Origin: Desulfatitalea tepidiphila
Lineage (GTDB): Bacteria > Desulfobacterota > Desulfobacteria > Desulfobacterales > Desulfosarcinaceae
Direction: 5' to 3'
Assembly: GCF_001293685.1 (NCBI RefSeq)
Contig: NZ_BCAG01000004.1
Span: 62,001 to 126,000, forward strand
Length of the DNA: 64,000 bases
Position numbers and translations under genes: made by a program
Shown here: positions 35,709 to 44,986 of the stretch, one piece after another
Layout: each line of letters opens with the position of its first letter
How positions within the stretch are numbered: position 1 is the stretch's first letter
Notes under the pieces: generated by a model
What the model saw: the letters and a program-made list of their open reading frames with translations, nothing else
Database searches by the model: none
Told to the model about the DNA's origin: nothing

Positions 35709-36206
35709 ATGAGCGAAGCCGCTGCGACCCTTAGTGGTCCTGTCGAAGAGATCGACATTCGCGAACTCGATGACATCATTGAAAACCAGTTCGGCAACGA
35801 CAAAGAAAACCTGATCATGATTCTGCAGGCCATTCAGCGGCGATACAATTATCTGCCGCGGCCGGCACTCACCTACCTGGCGCCTAAAATCGGCGTGCCC
35901 TTCAGCAAAATTTACGGCGTGGCCACCTTTTATGCCACCTTCAGCCTCGAGCCGCGCGGACGCAACATCATTTCGATCTGCCTGGGTACGGCCTGCCACG
36001 TCCGTGGCGGCGAACGCATTCGCGAACGCATCACCGATTCGCTCAAAATCAAGGACGGTGAGACGACACCGGACGGCCGTTTTACGCTGGAATCCGTCCG
36101 TTGCATCGGCTGCTGCAGCCTTGGGCCGGTGATCAAGATCAACGAAGACATGCATGGACGCATCGGCACGGATGAAGTCGAAAAGGTTCTGAATGAATAC
36201 GAATAA
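35709..36206 (+). CDS. nuoE: NuoE-like [2Fe-2S] thioredoxin-fold subunit
   Basis: A 165-residue subunit equivalent to NuoE/HndA/HydC. It has the N-terminal helical part (ENLIMILQAIQRRYNYLPRPAL), KIYGVATFYATFS, and the four [2Fe-2S] ligands in CLGTACHVRG and CIGCCSLGP. The usual partner is the NuoF-type subunit encoded next, whose start overlaps this end by 14 bases. In electron-bifurcating hydrogenases and NADH-linked complexes this subunit carries electrons to or from the FMN. GGGAGAAAAG precedes the ATG. Confidence 0.95.
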   Translation: MSEAAATLSGPVEEIDIRELDDIIENQFGNDKENLIMILQAIQRRYNYLPRPALTYLAPKIGVPFSKIYGVATFYATFSLEPRGRNIISICLGTACHVRGGERIRERITDSLKIKDGETTPDGRFTLESVRCIGCCSLGPVIKINEDMHGRIGTDEVEKVLNEYE

Positions 36207-38130
36207 CGGCATTAGCGAGGCATCAACCATGAAAATCGCGTCTGCGAAAGATCTGGAAAAAATTAGAAAAGCATACGCCCCGAGCCTTTACCACCCTGAA
36301 GGAATCAAGATCAATGTGGGCATGGCTTCGTGCGGCATCGCCGCCGGGGCCGTGGATGCTTTTGAAAAGGCATCCGAGGCCTTTAAAGATGATGACCATA
36401 TCACCGTCTGCCAAACCGGTTGCATCGGTTTCTGTGAAGTCGAGCCTCTCGTGGAAATTTTGGCGGACGGCCGACCACGCGTGATATACAAAAACATCAC
36501 GGCGGATAAAATTATCGAAGCCGTCGAGGACTACCAGAACGGCGCATCCAAAAAGAAATGGATTCTCGGTCAGATGCGCGATCCACGCTGCGTCCTGGAA
36601 GACGATCTCGACAATCCCATCGACAAAATCGAACCCATCGAAGGCATCCCCTTTCTGGAGGATGTGCCTTTTTACAAAAACCAGGTCAAGGTGGCCTTGC
36701 GCAACTGCGGCTACATCGATCCGGACGAGATCGACGCCTACATCGCCAAGAAAGGCTACCTGGCTTTTATCGACGCCTTGAACCATCAGGAGCCCAAGAA
36801 AATCATCGAGACCATCAAGGACTCCGGGTTGCGCGGACGCGGCGGCGGCGGTTTCCCCACCGGCATCAAGTGGGCCACGGCCGCCAAGCACCATGGCGAA
36901 CGCTATATCATCTGCAATGCCGACGAGGGCGATCCCGGCGCATACATGGACCGTAGCATCCTTGAAGGCGATCCGCATAGCGTCTTGGAAGGCATGCTCA
37001 TCGCGGGCTACGCTATTGGCTCGCGGCAAGGTTACATCTACGTACGAAACGAGTATCCACTGGCCGTCAAGCGTCTGCTGGCCGCCATCAAGCAGGCCGA
37101 AGCGTACGGGCTCTTAGGAGACAACATCGCCGGCAGCGATTTTTCTTTCCACATCAAAATCTCCACCGGCGCCGGTGCCTTCGTATGTGGCGAATCCACT
37201 GCCTTGATGGCCTCGCTGGAAGGCAAGGTGGGGCGCCCACGCGCTAAATATGTGCACACGGTCGAAAAAGGATTCCGTGAAAGCCCTACCAACTTGAACA
37301 ACGTGGAGACTTACGCCAACGTACCGGCCATCGTTCTTAAAGGAGCGGACTGGTATGCCGGCATGGGAACAGAACACAGCAAAGGCACCAAGGTGTTCTC
37401 GCTGGTGGGCAAAATACAGAACACCGGCCTGGTGGAAGTTCCCATGGGCGTTTCGCTCAAGCAGATCGTGTTCGACATCGGCGGCGGCGTTCCCAAGAAA
37501 AAGAAATTCAAAGCCGTGCAAACCGGCGGACCGTCGGGTGGATGCATCCCCGAACGTTTCCTAGACCTGCCGGTAGACTACCAGAAGCTGGCCGAGGTGG
37601 GTTCCATCATGGGGTCCGGTGGTATGATCGTCATGGATCAGGACACCTGCATGGTGGACGTGGCCCGCTACTTCCTCGACTTTCTCAAGGAGGAGTCTTG
37701 CGGCCAGTGCAACCCTTGCCGTGAAGGCATCAAACAGATGCTCGACATCCTGACCGACATCTGCCAGGGCAACGGTAAAGATGGCGATATCGAACTGCTC
37801 GAAGAGTTGGGCGCCATGGTCCAAAAGTTTTCACTGTGTGGTCTGGGCACTTCGGCACCCAACCCGGTCCTGACCACCATCTTGTACTTCCGTGACGAAT
37901 ACGAACAGCATATTCGCGATAAGAAGTGCCGCGCCGGTGTATGCAAGGAGTTGTTTCACTATGAAATCGATGCCGAGGCCTGTACCGGTTGCCAGGTATG
38001 CTTCCGTAAATGCCCTCAACATGCGGTCTCGGGGGAAAAGAAAAAACCCCACAGTATCGATCAGACCAAATGCATCAAGTGCGGTATTTGTTACGAAGGA
38101 TGCAAATTCGACGCGATTAAAATCTGCTAA
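36193..38130 (+). CDS. nuoF: NuoF-like NADH-binding flavoprotein with extra ferredoxin domains
   Basis: A 645-residue diaphorase subunit of the HndC/HydB type. An N-terminal [2Fe-2S] thioredoxin-like domain (GMASCGIAAGA, CQTGCIGFCEVEP) is followed by the FMN/NADH domain (GLRGRGGGGFPTGIKW, CNADEGDPGAYMDR, GAGAFVCGESTALM), SLBB, the [4Fe-4S] motif SCGQCNPCREG with a distal Cys in FSLCGLG, and two C-terminal [4Fe-4S] clusters (CTGCQVCFRKCP, CIKCGICYEGC). It should oxidise or reduce NAD(H) in the cytosol. An alternative ATG at 36229, with GAGG 8 bases upstream, would remove 12 residues. This layout is typical of bifurcating complexes rather than complex I. Confidence 0.95.
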   Translation: MNTNNGISEASTMKIASAKDLEKIRKAYAPSLYHPEGIKINVGMASCGIAAGAVDAFEKASEAFKDDDHITVCQTGCIGFCEVEPLVEILADGRPRVIYKNITADKIIEAVEDYQNGASKKKWILGQMRDPRCVLEDDLDNPIDKIEPIEGIPFLEDVPFYKNQVKVALRNCGYIDPDEIDAYIAKKGYLAFIDALNHQEPKKIIETIKDSGLRGRGGGGFPTGIKWATAAKHHGERYIICNADEGDPGAYMDRSILEGDPHSVLEGMLIAGYAIGSRQGYIYVRNEYPLAVKRLLAAIKQAEAYGLLGDNIAGSDFSFHIKISTGAGAFVCGESTALMASLEGKVGRPRAKYVHTVEKGFRESPTNLNNVETYANVPAIVLKGADWYAGMGTEHSKGTKVFSLVGKIQNTGLVEVPMGVSLKQIVFDIGGGVPKKKKFKAVQTGGPSGGCIPERFLDLPVDYQKLAEVGSIMGSGGMIVMDQDTCMVDVARYFLDFLKEESCGQCNPCREGIKQMLDILTDICQGNGKDGDIELLEELGAMVQKFSLCGLGTSAPNPVLTTILYFRDEYEQHIRDKKCRAGVCKELFHYEIDAEACTGCQVCFRKCPQHAVSGEKKKPHSIDQTKCIKCGICYEGCKFDAIKIC

Positions 38131-38153
38131 AAACATACAGAGGAAAGTCCATT

Positions 38154-41100
38154 ATGATTACCTTCAAGATCAACGGCCAGACGGTTCAGGGAGAAGAGGG
38201 CCAATACGTACTGCAAGTGGCCCAGAAGTACGGCATTGAAATCCCCACCCTGTGCCATCATAAGGCTCTGGAACCGGCTGGCATGTGCCGGCTTTGCACC
38301 GTGGAGATGTTCGACGGCCGGCGCTCCAGATTCGTGACGGCCTGCAACTACCCCATATGGGAAGGCATGGAGATCAACACCGACACGGATTCGGTGCACC
38401 AGGGGCGCAAATTGATCGTGGAGTTGCTCATGGCCCGATGCCCGGAGGTCCCCATCCTTCAAAAGCTGGGCAAAAAATATGGGATCGAGAAATCCCGTTT
38501 CAAGGCGGAAGACGACACATGCATCTTGTGCGGCTTGTGCGTTCGCATGTGCGAACGGATGGGCAACAGCGCTATCGAACTCACCGGACGCGGCGTCGAG
38601 ATGAAAGTCGATACCCCCTTTCACACCCAGACCGATGTGTGTCTGGCCTGCGGGGCCTGTGCATCGGTCTGCCCGACCGGACACATTACGCTGGACAAAA
38701 TCCGTGACGAAATCACGAAAAAGAAAAATGTCCATAAAATTCCCTCAGAATATGACATGGGGCTGAAAGGCCGCAAGCCGGTCTACGTACCCTATGCCCA
38801 GGCCGTGCCCAATACGCCAGCCATCGATCGCGACGTGTGCGTGCACTTTAAAACCGGCGGTTGCCAGGTGTGCACCGAGTTTTGCGGGGTTAACGCCATC
38901 AACCACAAAATGGAAGATGAAATCGTCGAATTGGAAGTGGGCTCGATTATCCTGGCGCCCGGCTTTCAGCCTTTCGATCCCTCCAAGTTTGACTCCTACG
39001 GCTATGCCAACCACCCCAACGTCATCACCTCCATGGAGATGGAGCGGCTGCTCTCCGCATCGGGGCCCACGGGCGGCCATCTCGTGCGACTCTCCGATCA
39101 CAAGGAGCCCAAAAAGATCGCATGGTTCCAGTGCGTCGGCTCCCGTGACCTGAACCGCTGCGACAACAGTTACTGTTCGTCGGTCTGCTGCATGTATGCC
39201 ATCAAGGAGGCCGTCATCGCCAAAGAGCACGCCGGTGCCGAACTCGACTGCGCCATCTTCTATATGGATATGCGCACCCACGGTAAGGATTTCGAACGAT
39301 TTTACAACAATGCCAAAGACAAGGGCGTGCGCTTCCTGCGCAGCCGGGTGCACACCATCGATCCGGTGCGGGGCAGCGACGAGCTGTCGGTGCGCTACGT
39401 CAACGACGATGGCAGCCTGCAGGAGGAGCAGTTCGACATGATCGTGCTCTCCATCGGTCTGGAGACCTCCCCGGAAGTGGTGCGATTGGCCCAGAAACTG
39501 GGCATCGAACTGACCGAAGGCAATTTCTGCAAGACCGACACCTTCGAACCGGTGGCCACCAGCAAGCCGGGCATCTATGTATGTGGCGCCTTCCAAGGCC
39601 CAAAAGACATTCCCCAGTCAGTGGTCGATTCCAGCGCCGCCGCTGCTGCGGTGGGCGAAATTCTGGCGACGGGGCGCAACACGGCCACAAAGAAGCCCGA
39701 AGTGATCCCCGAGGTCAATGTTCAGGGCGAACGGCCGCGCATCGGTGTCTTTGTCTGCCGCTGCGGCATCAACATCGCCGGCGTGGTGGACGTTCCCTCG
39801 GTGGCCGAATATGCCGCCACCCTCCCCTATGTCGAATATGCCACCGACAATCTTTACTCCTGCGCCCAGGACACCCAGGACAGGATGACCCAGATCATCA
39901 AGCAGAAAAATCTCAACCGCGTCGTGGTGGCTGCCTGCACGCCCAAAACTCATGAGCCGCTGTTCCAGGAGACCTTGATCAATGCGGGGCTGAACAAATA
40001 TCTTTTCGAGATGGCCAATATCCGCAACCACGACTCCTGGGTGCACAAGAACAATCCCGACTTGGCCACCCGGAAGGCCAAGGACCTGGTGCGTATGGCC
40101 GTCAACAAGGTAGGCCTCATGCAGCCCCTCCAGGAGGCAGAACTGGAGGTCAACCAGGCTGCTCTGGTCATCGGCGGCGGCATTTCAGGCATGACCGCGG
40201 CCCGCAGCCTCGCGCGCCAGGGATATGAAACCCACATCATCGAACGCGGAGAACGTTTGGGCGGCCAGGCCCACAATTTGTACAAAACCATCAGCGGCGA
40301 TCTGGTGGCTGATAAATTGGCTGAACTCGTCGCCGAGGTTGAGCAGAACAAAAATATCAATGTCCATCTGAACAGCGAACTGACCGCTTTGGACGGTTTT
40401 GTGGGCAACTTCAAATCGACCGTGAGCTCCAACGGCAGCCAGAAGGAGATTGTGCACGGCGTGGCCGTGATCGCCACCGGCGGCGCACCGCTGCAGACCG
40501 AAGAGTACTGCTATGGTCAAGATCCCCGCATCATGACCAGCCTGGAACTGGACCAACGTATGAAAGCCGATGACCCGGCTTTGGCCGCGGCCAATGCGGC
40601 GGTTTTTATTCAATGCGTCGGTTCGCGCGAACCCCAGCGGCCTTACTGTTCTCGGGTATGCTGCACCCATTCTATCGACAACGCTTTGGAGTTAAAAAAG
40701 CGCAACCCGGATATGAACATCTATATCCTCTATCGGGACATCCGCACCTATGGAGAGCGTGAATACCTGTACAAAGAGGCACGCGAAAAAGGCATTATCT
40801 TCATCCGCTACGAGCTGGAAAACAAGCCCCAGGTCGCAGTGGCCGAAGGTCGCATCCGGGTGACGGTCATCGACCATGTACTCGGTCTGCCGGTCACCAT
40901 CGAGCCCGACCTGCTCTCTCTGGCAACAGCCGTCGTGCCCAACCGGGACGACAAACTCGCCCAGTTCTTCAAGGTGCCGCTCAACGACGACGGATTTTTC
41001 GTCGAAAAGCATGCCAAACTGGGCCCCTCGGAGTTTGCCACAGACGGTGTCTTCCTCTGCGGTTTGGCCCACTACCCCAAACCCATCGACGAAGCCGTCG

Positions 41101-41414
41101 TGCAAGGGCGCGCCGCCGCCAGCCGGGCGGTCACCCTGTTGGCCCGCGAAAAGATCAAGACCAGCGGCCAGGTGGCCCAGGTCGATCCCATGATGTGCAG
41201 CAGTTGCGGCGTCTGTGTCTCGATCTGCCCCTATTCGGCGCCCTCTTTCATCCCCGCCGATGCCCGGATGCACGCCGGCAAGGCCCAGATCAATGCTGTG
41301 CTGTGCAAGGGGTGCGGCCTGTGCGTGGCCTCGTGCCGATCGGGTGCCATCCATTTGAAAGGATTCGACAATGACCAGATCTTTGCCCAAATTTCTGCGG
41401 TGAGCTGGGAATAA
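38154..41414 (+). CDS. hdrA: NuoG-like / HdrA / HdrA fusion
   Basis: A 1086-residue fusion. Residues 1-75 are a NuoG-type [2Fe-2S] domain ([24 protein letters not shown]), then two [4Fe-4S] clusters ([24 protein letters not shown]). About 205-530 is the second half of an HdrA/QmoA unit ([53 protein letters not shown]); its FAD/ferredoxin first half is absent and is encoded at 35234-35617. About 540-1086 is a second HdrA unit with its own N-terminal domain ([19 protein letters not shown]), FAD motif VIGGGISGM near 672, a second CVGSRE-YCSRVCC block, and C-terminal [4Fe-4S] motifs [12 protein letters not shown] and [11 protein letters not shown]. The second unit lacks the NDCAM-C/U site. It is likely the bifurcating core. 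Confidence 0.9.
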   Translation: MITFKINGQTVQGEEGQYVLQVAQKYGIEIPTLCHHKALEPAGMCRLCTVEMFDGRRSRFVTACNYPIWEGMEINTDTDSVHQGRKLIVELLMARCPEVPILQKLGKKYGIEKSRFKAEDDTCILCGLCVRMCERMGNSAIELTGRGVEMKVDTPFHTQTDVCLACGACASVCPTGHITLDKIRDEITKKKNVHKIPSEYDMGLKGRKPVYVPYAQAVPNTPAIDRDVCVHFKTGGCQVCTEFCGVNAINHKMEDEIVELEVGSIILAPGFQPFDPSKFDSYGYANHPNVITSMEMERLLSASGPTGGHLVRLSDHKEPKKIAWFQCVGSRDLNRCDNSYCSSVCCMYAIKEAVIAKEHAGAELDCAIFYMDMRTHGKDFERFYNNAKDKGVRFLRSRVHTIDPVRGSDELSVRYVNDDGSLQEEQFDMIVLSIGLETSPEVVRLAQKLGIELTEGNFCKTDTFEPVATSKPGIYVCGAFQGPKDIPQSVVDSSAAAAAVGEILATGRNTATKKPEVIPEVNVQGERPRIGVFVCRCGINIAGVVDVPSVAEYAATLPYVEYATDNLYSCAQDTQDRMTQIIKQKNLNRVVVAACTPKTHEPLFQETLINAGLNKYLFEMANIRNHDSWVHKNNPDLATRKAKDLVRMAVNKVGLMQPLQEAELEVNQAALVIGGGISGMTAARSLARQGYETHIIERGERLGGQAHNLYKTISGDLVADKLAELVAEVEQNKNINVHLNSELTALDGFVGNFKSTVSSNGSQKEIVHGVAVIATGGAPLQTEEYCYGQDPRIMTSLELDQRMKADDPALAAANAAVFIQCVGSREPQRPYCSRVCCTHSIDNALELKKRNPDMNIYILYRDIRTYGEREYLYKEAREKGIIFIRYELENKPQVAVAEGRIRVTVIDHVLGLPVTIEPDLLSLATAVVPNRDDKLAQFFKVPLNDDGFFVEKHAKLGPSEFATDGVFLCGLAHYPKPIDEAVVQGRAAASRAVTLLAREKIKTSGQVAQVDPMMCSSCGVCVSICPYSAPSFIPADARMHAGKAQINAVLCKGCGLCVASCRSGAIHLKGFDNDQIFAQISAVSWE

Positions 41415-41475
41415 CTGCGAAAAAGGCATAGCATGCCATGACCCATATTCAACCTACCAAAACGGAGCCGACATA

Positions 41476-41907
41476 ATGAGTGAATGGGAACCTAAAATCG
41501 TCAGCTTTCTATGCAACTGGTGCAGCTATGGCGCCGCCGACCTGGCCGGTGTCAGCCGTATGGAGTATCCGCCCAACATCCGGGTGGTACGCATTCCGTG
41601 TACAGGGCGAATGAGCCCAAAATTTGCCCTGGCCGCCCTTCGCGAAGGCGCCGATGCGGTGTGGGTGTCCGGGTGACATCCGGGCGAATGCCATTACCTG
41701 GAAGGTAATTACTACGCACGACGTAAATTTATGTTGATGAAAAAACTGCTCGAATACATGGGTATCGAATCGGACCGTCTTCACTTCTCCTGGATTTCTT
41801 CCGCCGAATCCACCAAATTCGTGAAGGTCGTCGGTGAGGTCACGGCCAAGGTCAAAGCCCTTGGCCCAAACAAACGATTCGTGAAAAAGGAAGCCAAGGT
41901 AGCCTAA
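41476..41907 (+). CDS. mvhD: MvhD-like electron-transfer subunit with selenocysteine
   Basis: A 143-residue protein read through UGA at 41674-41676 (codon 67). It has the MvhD/FlxD [2Fe-2S]-binding pattern: [23 protein letters not shown] and VSG-U-HPGECHY, where methanogen and bacterial homologues have CHPGDCHY and some have Sec at the first Cys. Beyond the UGA the frame keeps family sequence ([21 protein letters not shown]), which shows read-through. MvhD passes electrons between the HdrA flavin core and the partner oxidoreductase. The stop codon is followed after one base by the next ATG. Confidence 0.93.
41693..41709 (+). promoter_or_regulatory. SECIS-like hairpin of mvhD
   Basis: ATTACCT (41693-41699) and AGGTAAT (41703-41709) form a perfect 7-bp stem with loop GGA. 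It starts 16 bases after the UGA and has GG at the start of the loop, as bacterial SECIS elements do. Confidence 0.7.
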
Positions 41908-41908
41908 G

Positions 41909-42856
41909 ATGTCAACTTACACTGAAAAGATCAGGGAAATCGCCCAACGGCTGCTCAAAGAGTGCCGGGTTGAGATGGTTATCGGGTTCCGAAAGGGTTC
42001 CGTTCCTATGATGAACGAACCGTGTTTCGTACGCAAACCCGAGGAGGTCGATGCGCTGATGTGGGACAGCAACTGCGGCATCAACCTGGCCAACTACCTC
42101 ACCAATCGGAAGGAAAAGATCGGCATCGTCGCCAAGGGGTGTGATTCACGCAATATCGTGACCCATATCCTTGAAAATAAAATCAAACGCGAACAGCTCG
42201 TCATCATCGGTGTGCCGTGTCAGGGCATGATCGACAAACGCAAGATCGCCGCCATGGCCCAGGGCGAAGTTCTCGAAGTCACCGAAAGCGACGGTCAGGT
42301 GCATGTCAAAACCGCCGCCGGCAGCCAGACATTCGATAAGAAAGACGTGCTTCAGCAGAATTGCAGCGTCTGTGTCCACCGCAACCCGGTCATTTCCGAT
42401 GAGATGGTGGCCGATCCGGTGGAAGAGCAAAAAGATGTGGACCCATACGCCGACGTGGCTTCCCTGGAAGCCATGACCACCGATGAGCGCTGGGCCTTCT
42501 TTGACGATTTGCTGGCACCCTGCATCCGTTGTTATGCGTGCCGCAACGCATGCCCGCTGTGCTACTGCCCGACCTGCTTCGTGGATGAAGCCAAACCGCA
42601 GTGGGTGGGCAAGAGCCAGGACCCCATCGATGTCCGCACCTTTCATCTTCTGCGTGCCTACCACTGTGCGGGACGCTGCACCGATTGCGGTGCCTGTGAA
42701 AGAGCCTGTCCGATGGGCATCAACATGCGCCTGTTGACCAAGAAGCTCAACAAGGACTGCCTGGATCTCTATGGTTGGGAAGCCGGGCTCTCCCTGGATT
42801 CACGGCCGGCGCTCGATGTCTACAAGCCCAACGACACCAACGATTCTATTCTCTAA
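41909..42856 (+). CDS. FlxC-like iron-sulfur subunit (FrhB-related, dicluster ferredoxin)
   Basis: A 315-residue Fe-S protein. The N-terminal half resembles the FrhB/FdhB family (IGIVAKGCDSRNIVTHILE, IIGVPCQGMID, QQNCSVCVHRNPV). The C-terminal half has a dense cluster motif CIRCYACRNACPLCYCPTC and a second CTDCGACERACPMG, enough for at least two [4Fe-4S] clusters. It is followed by a second, AsrA/HydB-like member of the same general type and by a flavin subunit, the FlxC-FlxB-FlxA set known from FlxABCD-HdrABC clusters in sulfate reducers. It should relay electrons between the NAD-binding flavin subunit and MvhD/HdrA. The assignment to FlxC is by family resemblance and order. Confidence 0.8.
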   Translation: MSTYTEKIREIAQRLLKECRVEMVIGFRKGSVPMMNEPCFVRKPEEVDALMWDSNCGINLANYLTNRKEKIGIVAKGCDSRNIVTHILENKIKREQLVIIGVPCQGMIDKRKIAAMAQGEVLEVTESDGQVHVKTAAGSQTFDKKDVLQQNCSVCVHRNPVISDEMVADPVEEQKDVDPYADVASLEAMTTDERWAFFDDLLAPCIRCYACRNACPLCYCPTCFVDEAKPQWVGKSQDPIDVRTFHLLRAYHCAGRCTDCGACERACPMGINMRLLTKKLNKDCLDLYGWEAGLSLDSRPALDVYKPNDTNDSIL

Positions 42857-42875
42857 TCAGACTAAAAGGCAAATT

Positions 42876-43940
42876 ATGAAGGTCATTAAAATCGAAAAAA
42901 GCCAATGGTCACCGGGCCTGGAAAAATTGAAGGGGGCGTTCAGACTGATCGGGCCGGTCAAGGAAAAGACGTGGCATAACTTCCAGGAATTGGCCGCCGG
43001 ACAGATGCCCGACCTGGCCTTTCAGAACACGCGGCTCTCGCCAAAAAGCCTGGTTTTTCCCCAATCCGAGATCATGCTCGACTACTCCCTCGACAAAAAG
43101 GACCCGGATTGCAACATCACCAAGATGGCCGAGAAAGATTATTCTCCCAGGGCGGTCATCGGCATTCGCCCATGCGACGCCAAAGCTCTGGTCCTGGTGA
43201 AGATGAACTTCGATACGGATGAGTACCAGGATCCTTACTGGCTGAATCTCTATGACGCCACCACCTTCGTGGGACTGGCATGCGATACGCCCTGCAGCAC
43301 CTGTTTTTGCACCAGCACCGGCTGCGGCCCCTACCATGAGGAAGGGCTGGACGTACTGCTGGCCGAGCGGGAGGATCATTTCGTCGCCAAGGTGTTGACC
43401 GATAAAGGTGCACGGCTGATGGAAAGCGCCGGCTGGTCGACCGTTCTGCCCGATGCGGCTGCCATGGACCAGGCAAAGAGCGCCGCCGAAGAAAAGATCG
43501 TCTCCAAAATCGAAACCGGCAATCTGGCGGCTGCCGACACCATGGCCCTGCACGGTGCCGATTTCTGGGAAGATATCTCCTTCGCCTGTATCAATTGCGG
43601 TACCTGTACCTTCTCTTGCCCCACCTGCTGGTGTTTCGACATCCAGGATGAAACCTATGGCAAGAAAGGGGTGCGCATGCGCAACTGGGACAGCTGCATG
43701 TTTCCCATCTTCTCCGTACACACCACCGGGCATAACCCCCGAGACACCAAATTGGCCCGATTGCGGCAGCGTTTCATGCACAAGCTCAAATATTTCGTGG
43801 ATAAATATGACAAAGGCATCATGTGTGTGGGTTGCGGACGTTGCGTCCGGCAGTGTCCGGTCAATATCGATATCCGCACCATCAGCAAATTGATGAACAA
43901 TCTGGCATCCGAAGCCAAGTGCGCAGTTCAAGGGAGCTGA
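42876..43940 (+). CDS. FlxB/sulfhydrogenase beta-like iron-sulfur subunit
   Basis: A 354-residue protein of the AsrA/HydB family (sulfite reductase and sulfhydrogenase electron-transfer subunits). Visible features are VIGIRPCDAKALVLVK, ACDTPCSTCFCTSTGCGP, then two ferredoxin-type motifs CINCGTCTFSCPTCWCFD and CVGCGRCVRQCPVNIDI. ATG 42876 has AAAAGG 8 bases upstream; the frame is open further but that part overlaps the preceding gene. It should carry electrons from the FAD/NAD subunit encoded just downstream to the rest of the complex. Confidence 0.85.
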   Translation: MKVIKIEKSQWSPGLEKLKGAFRLIGPVKEKTWHNFQELAAGQMPDLAFQNTRLSPKSLVFPQSEIMLDYSLDKKDPDCNITKMAEKDYSPRAVIGIRPCDAKALVLVKMNFDTDEYQDPYWLNLYDATTFVGLACDTPCSTCFCTSTGCGPYHEEGLDVLLAEREDHFVAKVLTDKGARLMESAGWSTVLPDAAAMDQAKSAAEEKIVSKIETGNLAAADTMALHGADFWEDISFACINCGTCTFSCPTCWCFDIQDETYGKKGVRMRNWDSCMFPIFSVHTTGHNPRDTKLARLRQRFMHKLKYFVDKYDKGIMCVGCGRCVRQCPVNIDIRTISKLMNNLASEAKCAVQGS

Positions 43941-43941
43941 C

Positions 43942-44841
43942 GTGCCGGTGGTCATCCAGCAGCGCCCCGAACGCACCCGATCGAGGGAGGAATTCGTGCA
44001 AAATCCATATCTGCCATATCCGGTCCGTATCGACGACATTACCGTCGAGAGCGAAGATCGCAATTTAAAAACCTTTAAATTCGTGTTCCTCAACCCGGAC
44101 GATGAAGCCAAATTCGCATACAGAGCCGGTCAGTTTGCCGAATTGTCCATCGCCGGAGTGGGCGAAATCCCCATCGGCATCGCCTCTTCCCCGGTGGAAA
44201 AAGGGTTCATCAAGTTTACCGTGAACAAGGCCGGGGTCGTGACCTCTCGTCTCCACAATATGCAGGTGGGCGACATCATGGGTGTGCGCGGCCCGCTGGG
44301 CAACTGGTACCCCTGGGACCTGCTCGAAGGCAAGAACGTGCTGATCGTCGGCGGCGGATTCGCCTTCACCACCTTGCGATCTTCGATCATTTACATGCTC
44401 GACCCGGCCAATCGGAAGAAGTTTAACGACATCAGCGTGGTTTACGGCGCCCGCTCTCCAGGTATGCTCCTTTATAAAAACGAGCTGATCGAGTGGGAAA
44501 AGCGCGATGATATCAACATGCACATCACCGTGGACGGCACGAAAGATCCGGACTGGAAATACAATGTCGGCTTTGTGCCGCCGATCACAGAACAGAAGGC
44601 CCCCCCGGGTGATGAAAACTCTTACGCCATCGTTTGCGGCCCCCCCATCATGATCAAATTTACACAGCCGGTCCTTGAAAAACTGGGCTACGACCATGAC
44701 CACATCATCCTTTCTCTGGAAAACCGGATGAAGTGCGGTATCGGTATGTGCGGCCGCTGCGGTATCGGTCGCGAATTGGTCTGCAAGGACGGCCCGGTAT
44801 TCACCCTGGCTCAGGTGAACCGGACACCGAGAGAATATTGA
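43942..44841 (+). CDS. FlxA/sulfhydrogenase gamma-like FAD/NAD(P)-binding subunit
   Basis: A 299-residue oxidoreductase subunit of the AsrB/HydG family (ferredoxin-NADP reductase fold). It starts at GTG (GGGAG 6 bases upstream). The FAD domain shows AGQFAELSIAG and VTSRLHNMQVGD, the NAD domain IVGGGFAFTTLRSS, and the C-terminus has the [2Fe-2S] motif KCGIGMCGRCGIG with a further Cys in LVCKDG, as in DHOD electron-transfer subunits. The cluster therefore contains two separate NAD-binding flavoproteins (this and NuoF), which is unusual. It ends 145 bases before dsrC. Confidence 0.88.
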   Translation: MPVVIQQRPERTRSREEFVQNPYLPYPVRIDDITVESEDRNLKTFKFVFLNPDDEAKFAYRAGQFAELSIAGVGEIPIGIASSPVEKGFIKFTVNKAGVVTSRLHNMQVGDIMGVRGPLGNWYPWDLLEGKNVLIVGGGFAFTTLRSSIIYMLDPANRKKFNDISVVYGARSPGMLLYKNELIEWEKRDDINMHITVDGTKDPDWKYNVGFVPPITEQKAPPGDENSYAIVCGPPIMIKFTQPVLEKLGYDHDHIILSLENRMKCGIGMCGRCGIGRELVCKDGPVFTLAQVNRTPREY

Positions 44842-44881
44842 TCCGTTTGGAACAGATAAGCGCCAATCGCGTGTTTTCGTA

Positions 44882-44910
44882 TTGACAACAAACAGGTGAT
44901 TCGTTATTAG
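44882..44910 (+). promoter_or_regulatory. Sigma70 promoter of dsrC
   Basis: TTGACA (44882-44887) and TATTAG (44905-44910) are 17 bases apart, giving a leader of about 70 bases. dsrC can thus be expressed independently of the redox cluster upstream. Confidence 0.65.
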
Positions 44911-44986
44911 GGTTAACTTCACAGTTTCGGATTAGCAAAGGCTGACTAGCCAAGGACCATAAAATATTGGCAAAGGAGGAGTTTAA

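Noticed and set aside
41476-41907. Reading mvhD as a truncated 66-residue gene
   Set aside because: Family sequence continues without shift for 76 codons after the UGA, at a position where Sec is known in MvhD-type proteins.
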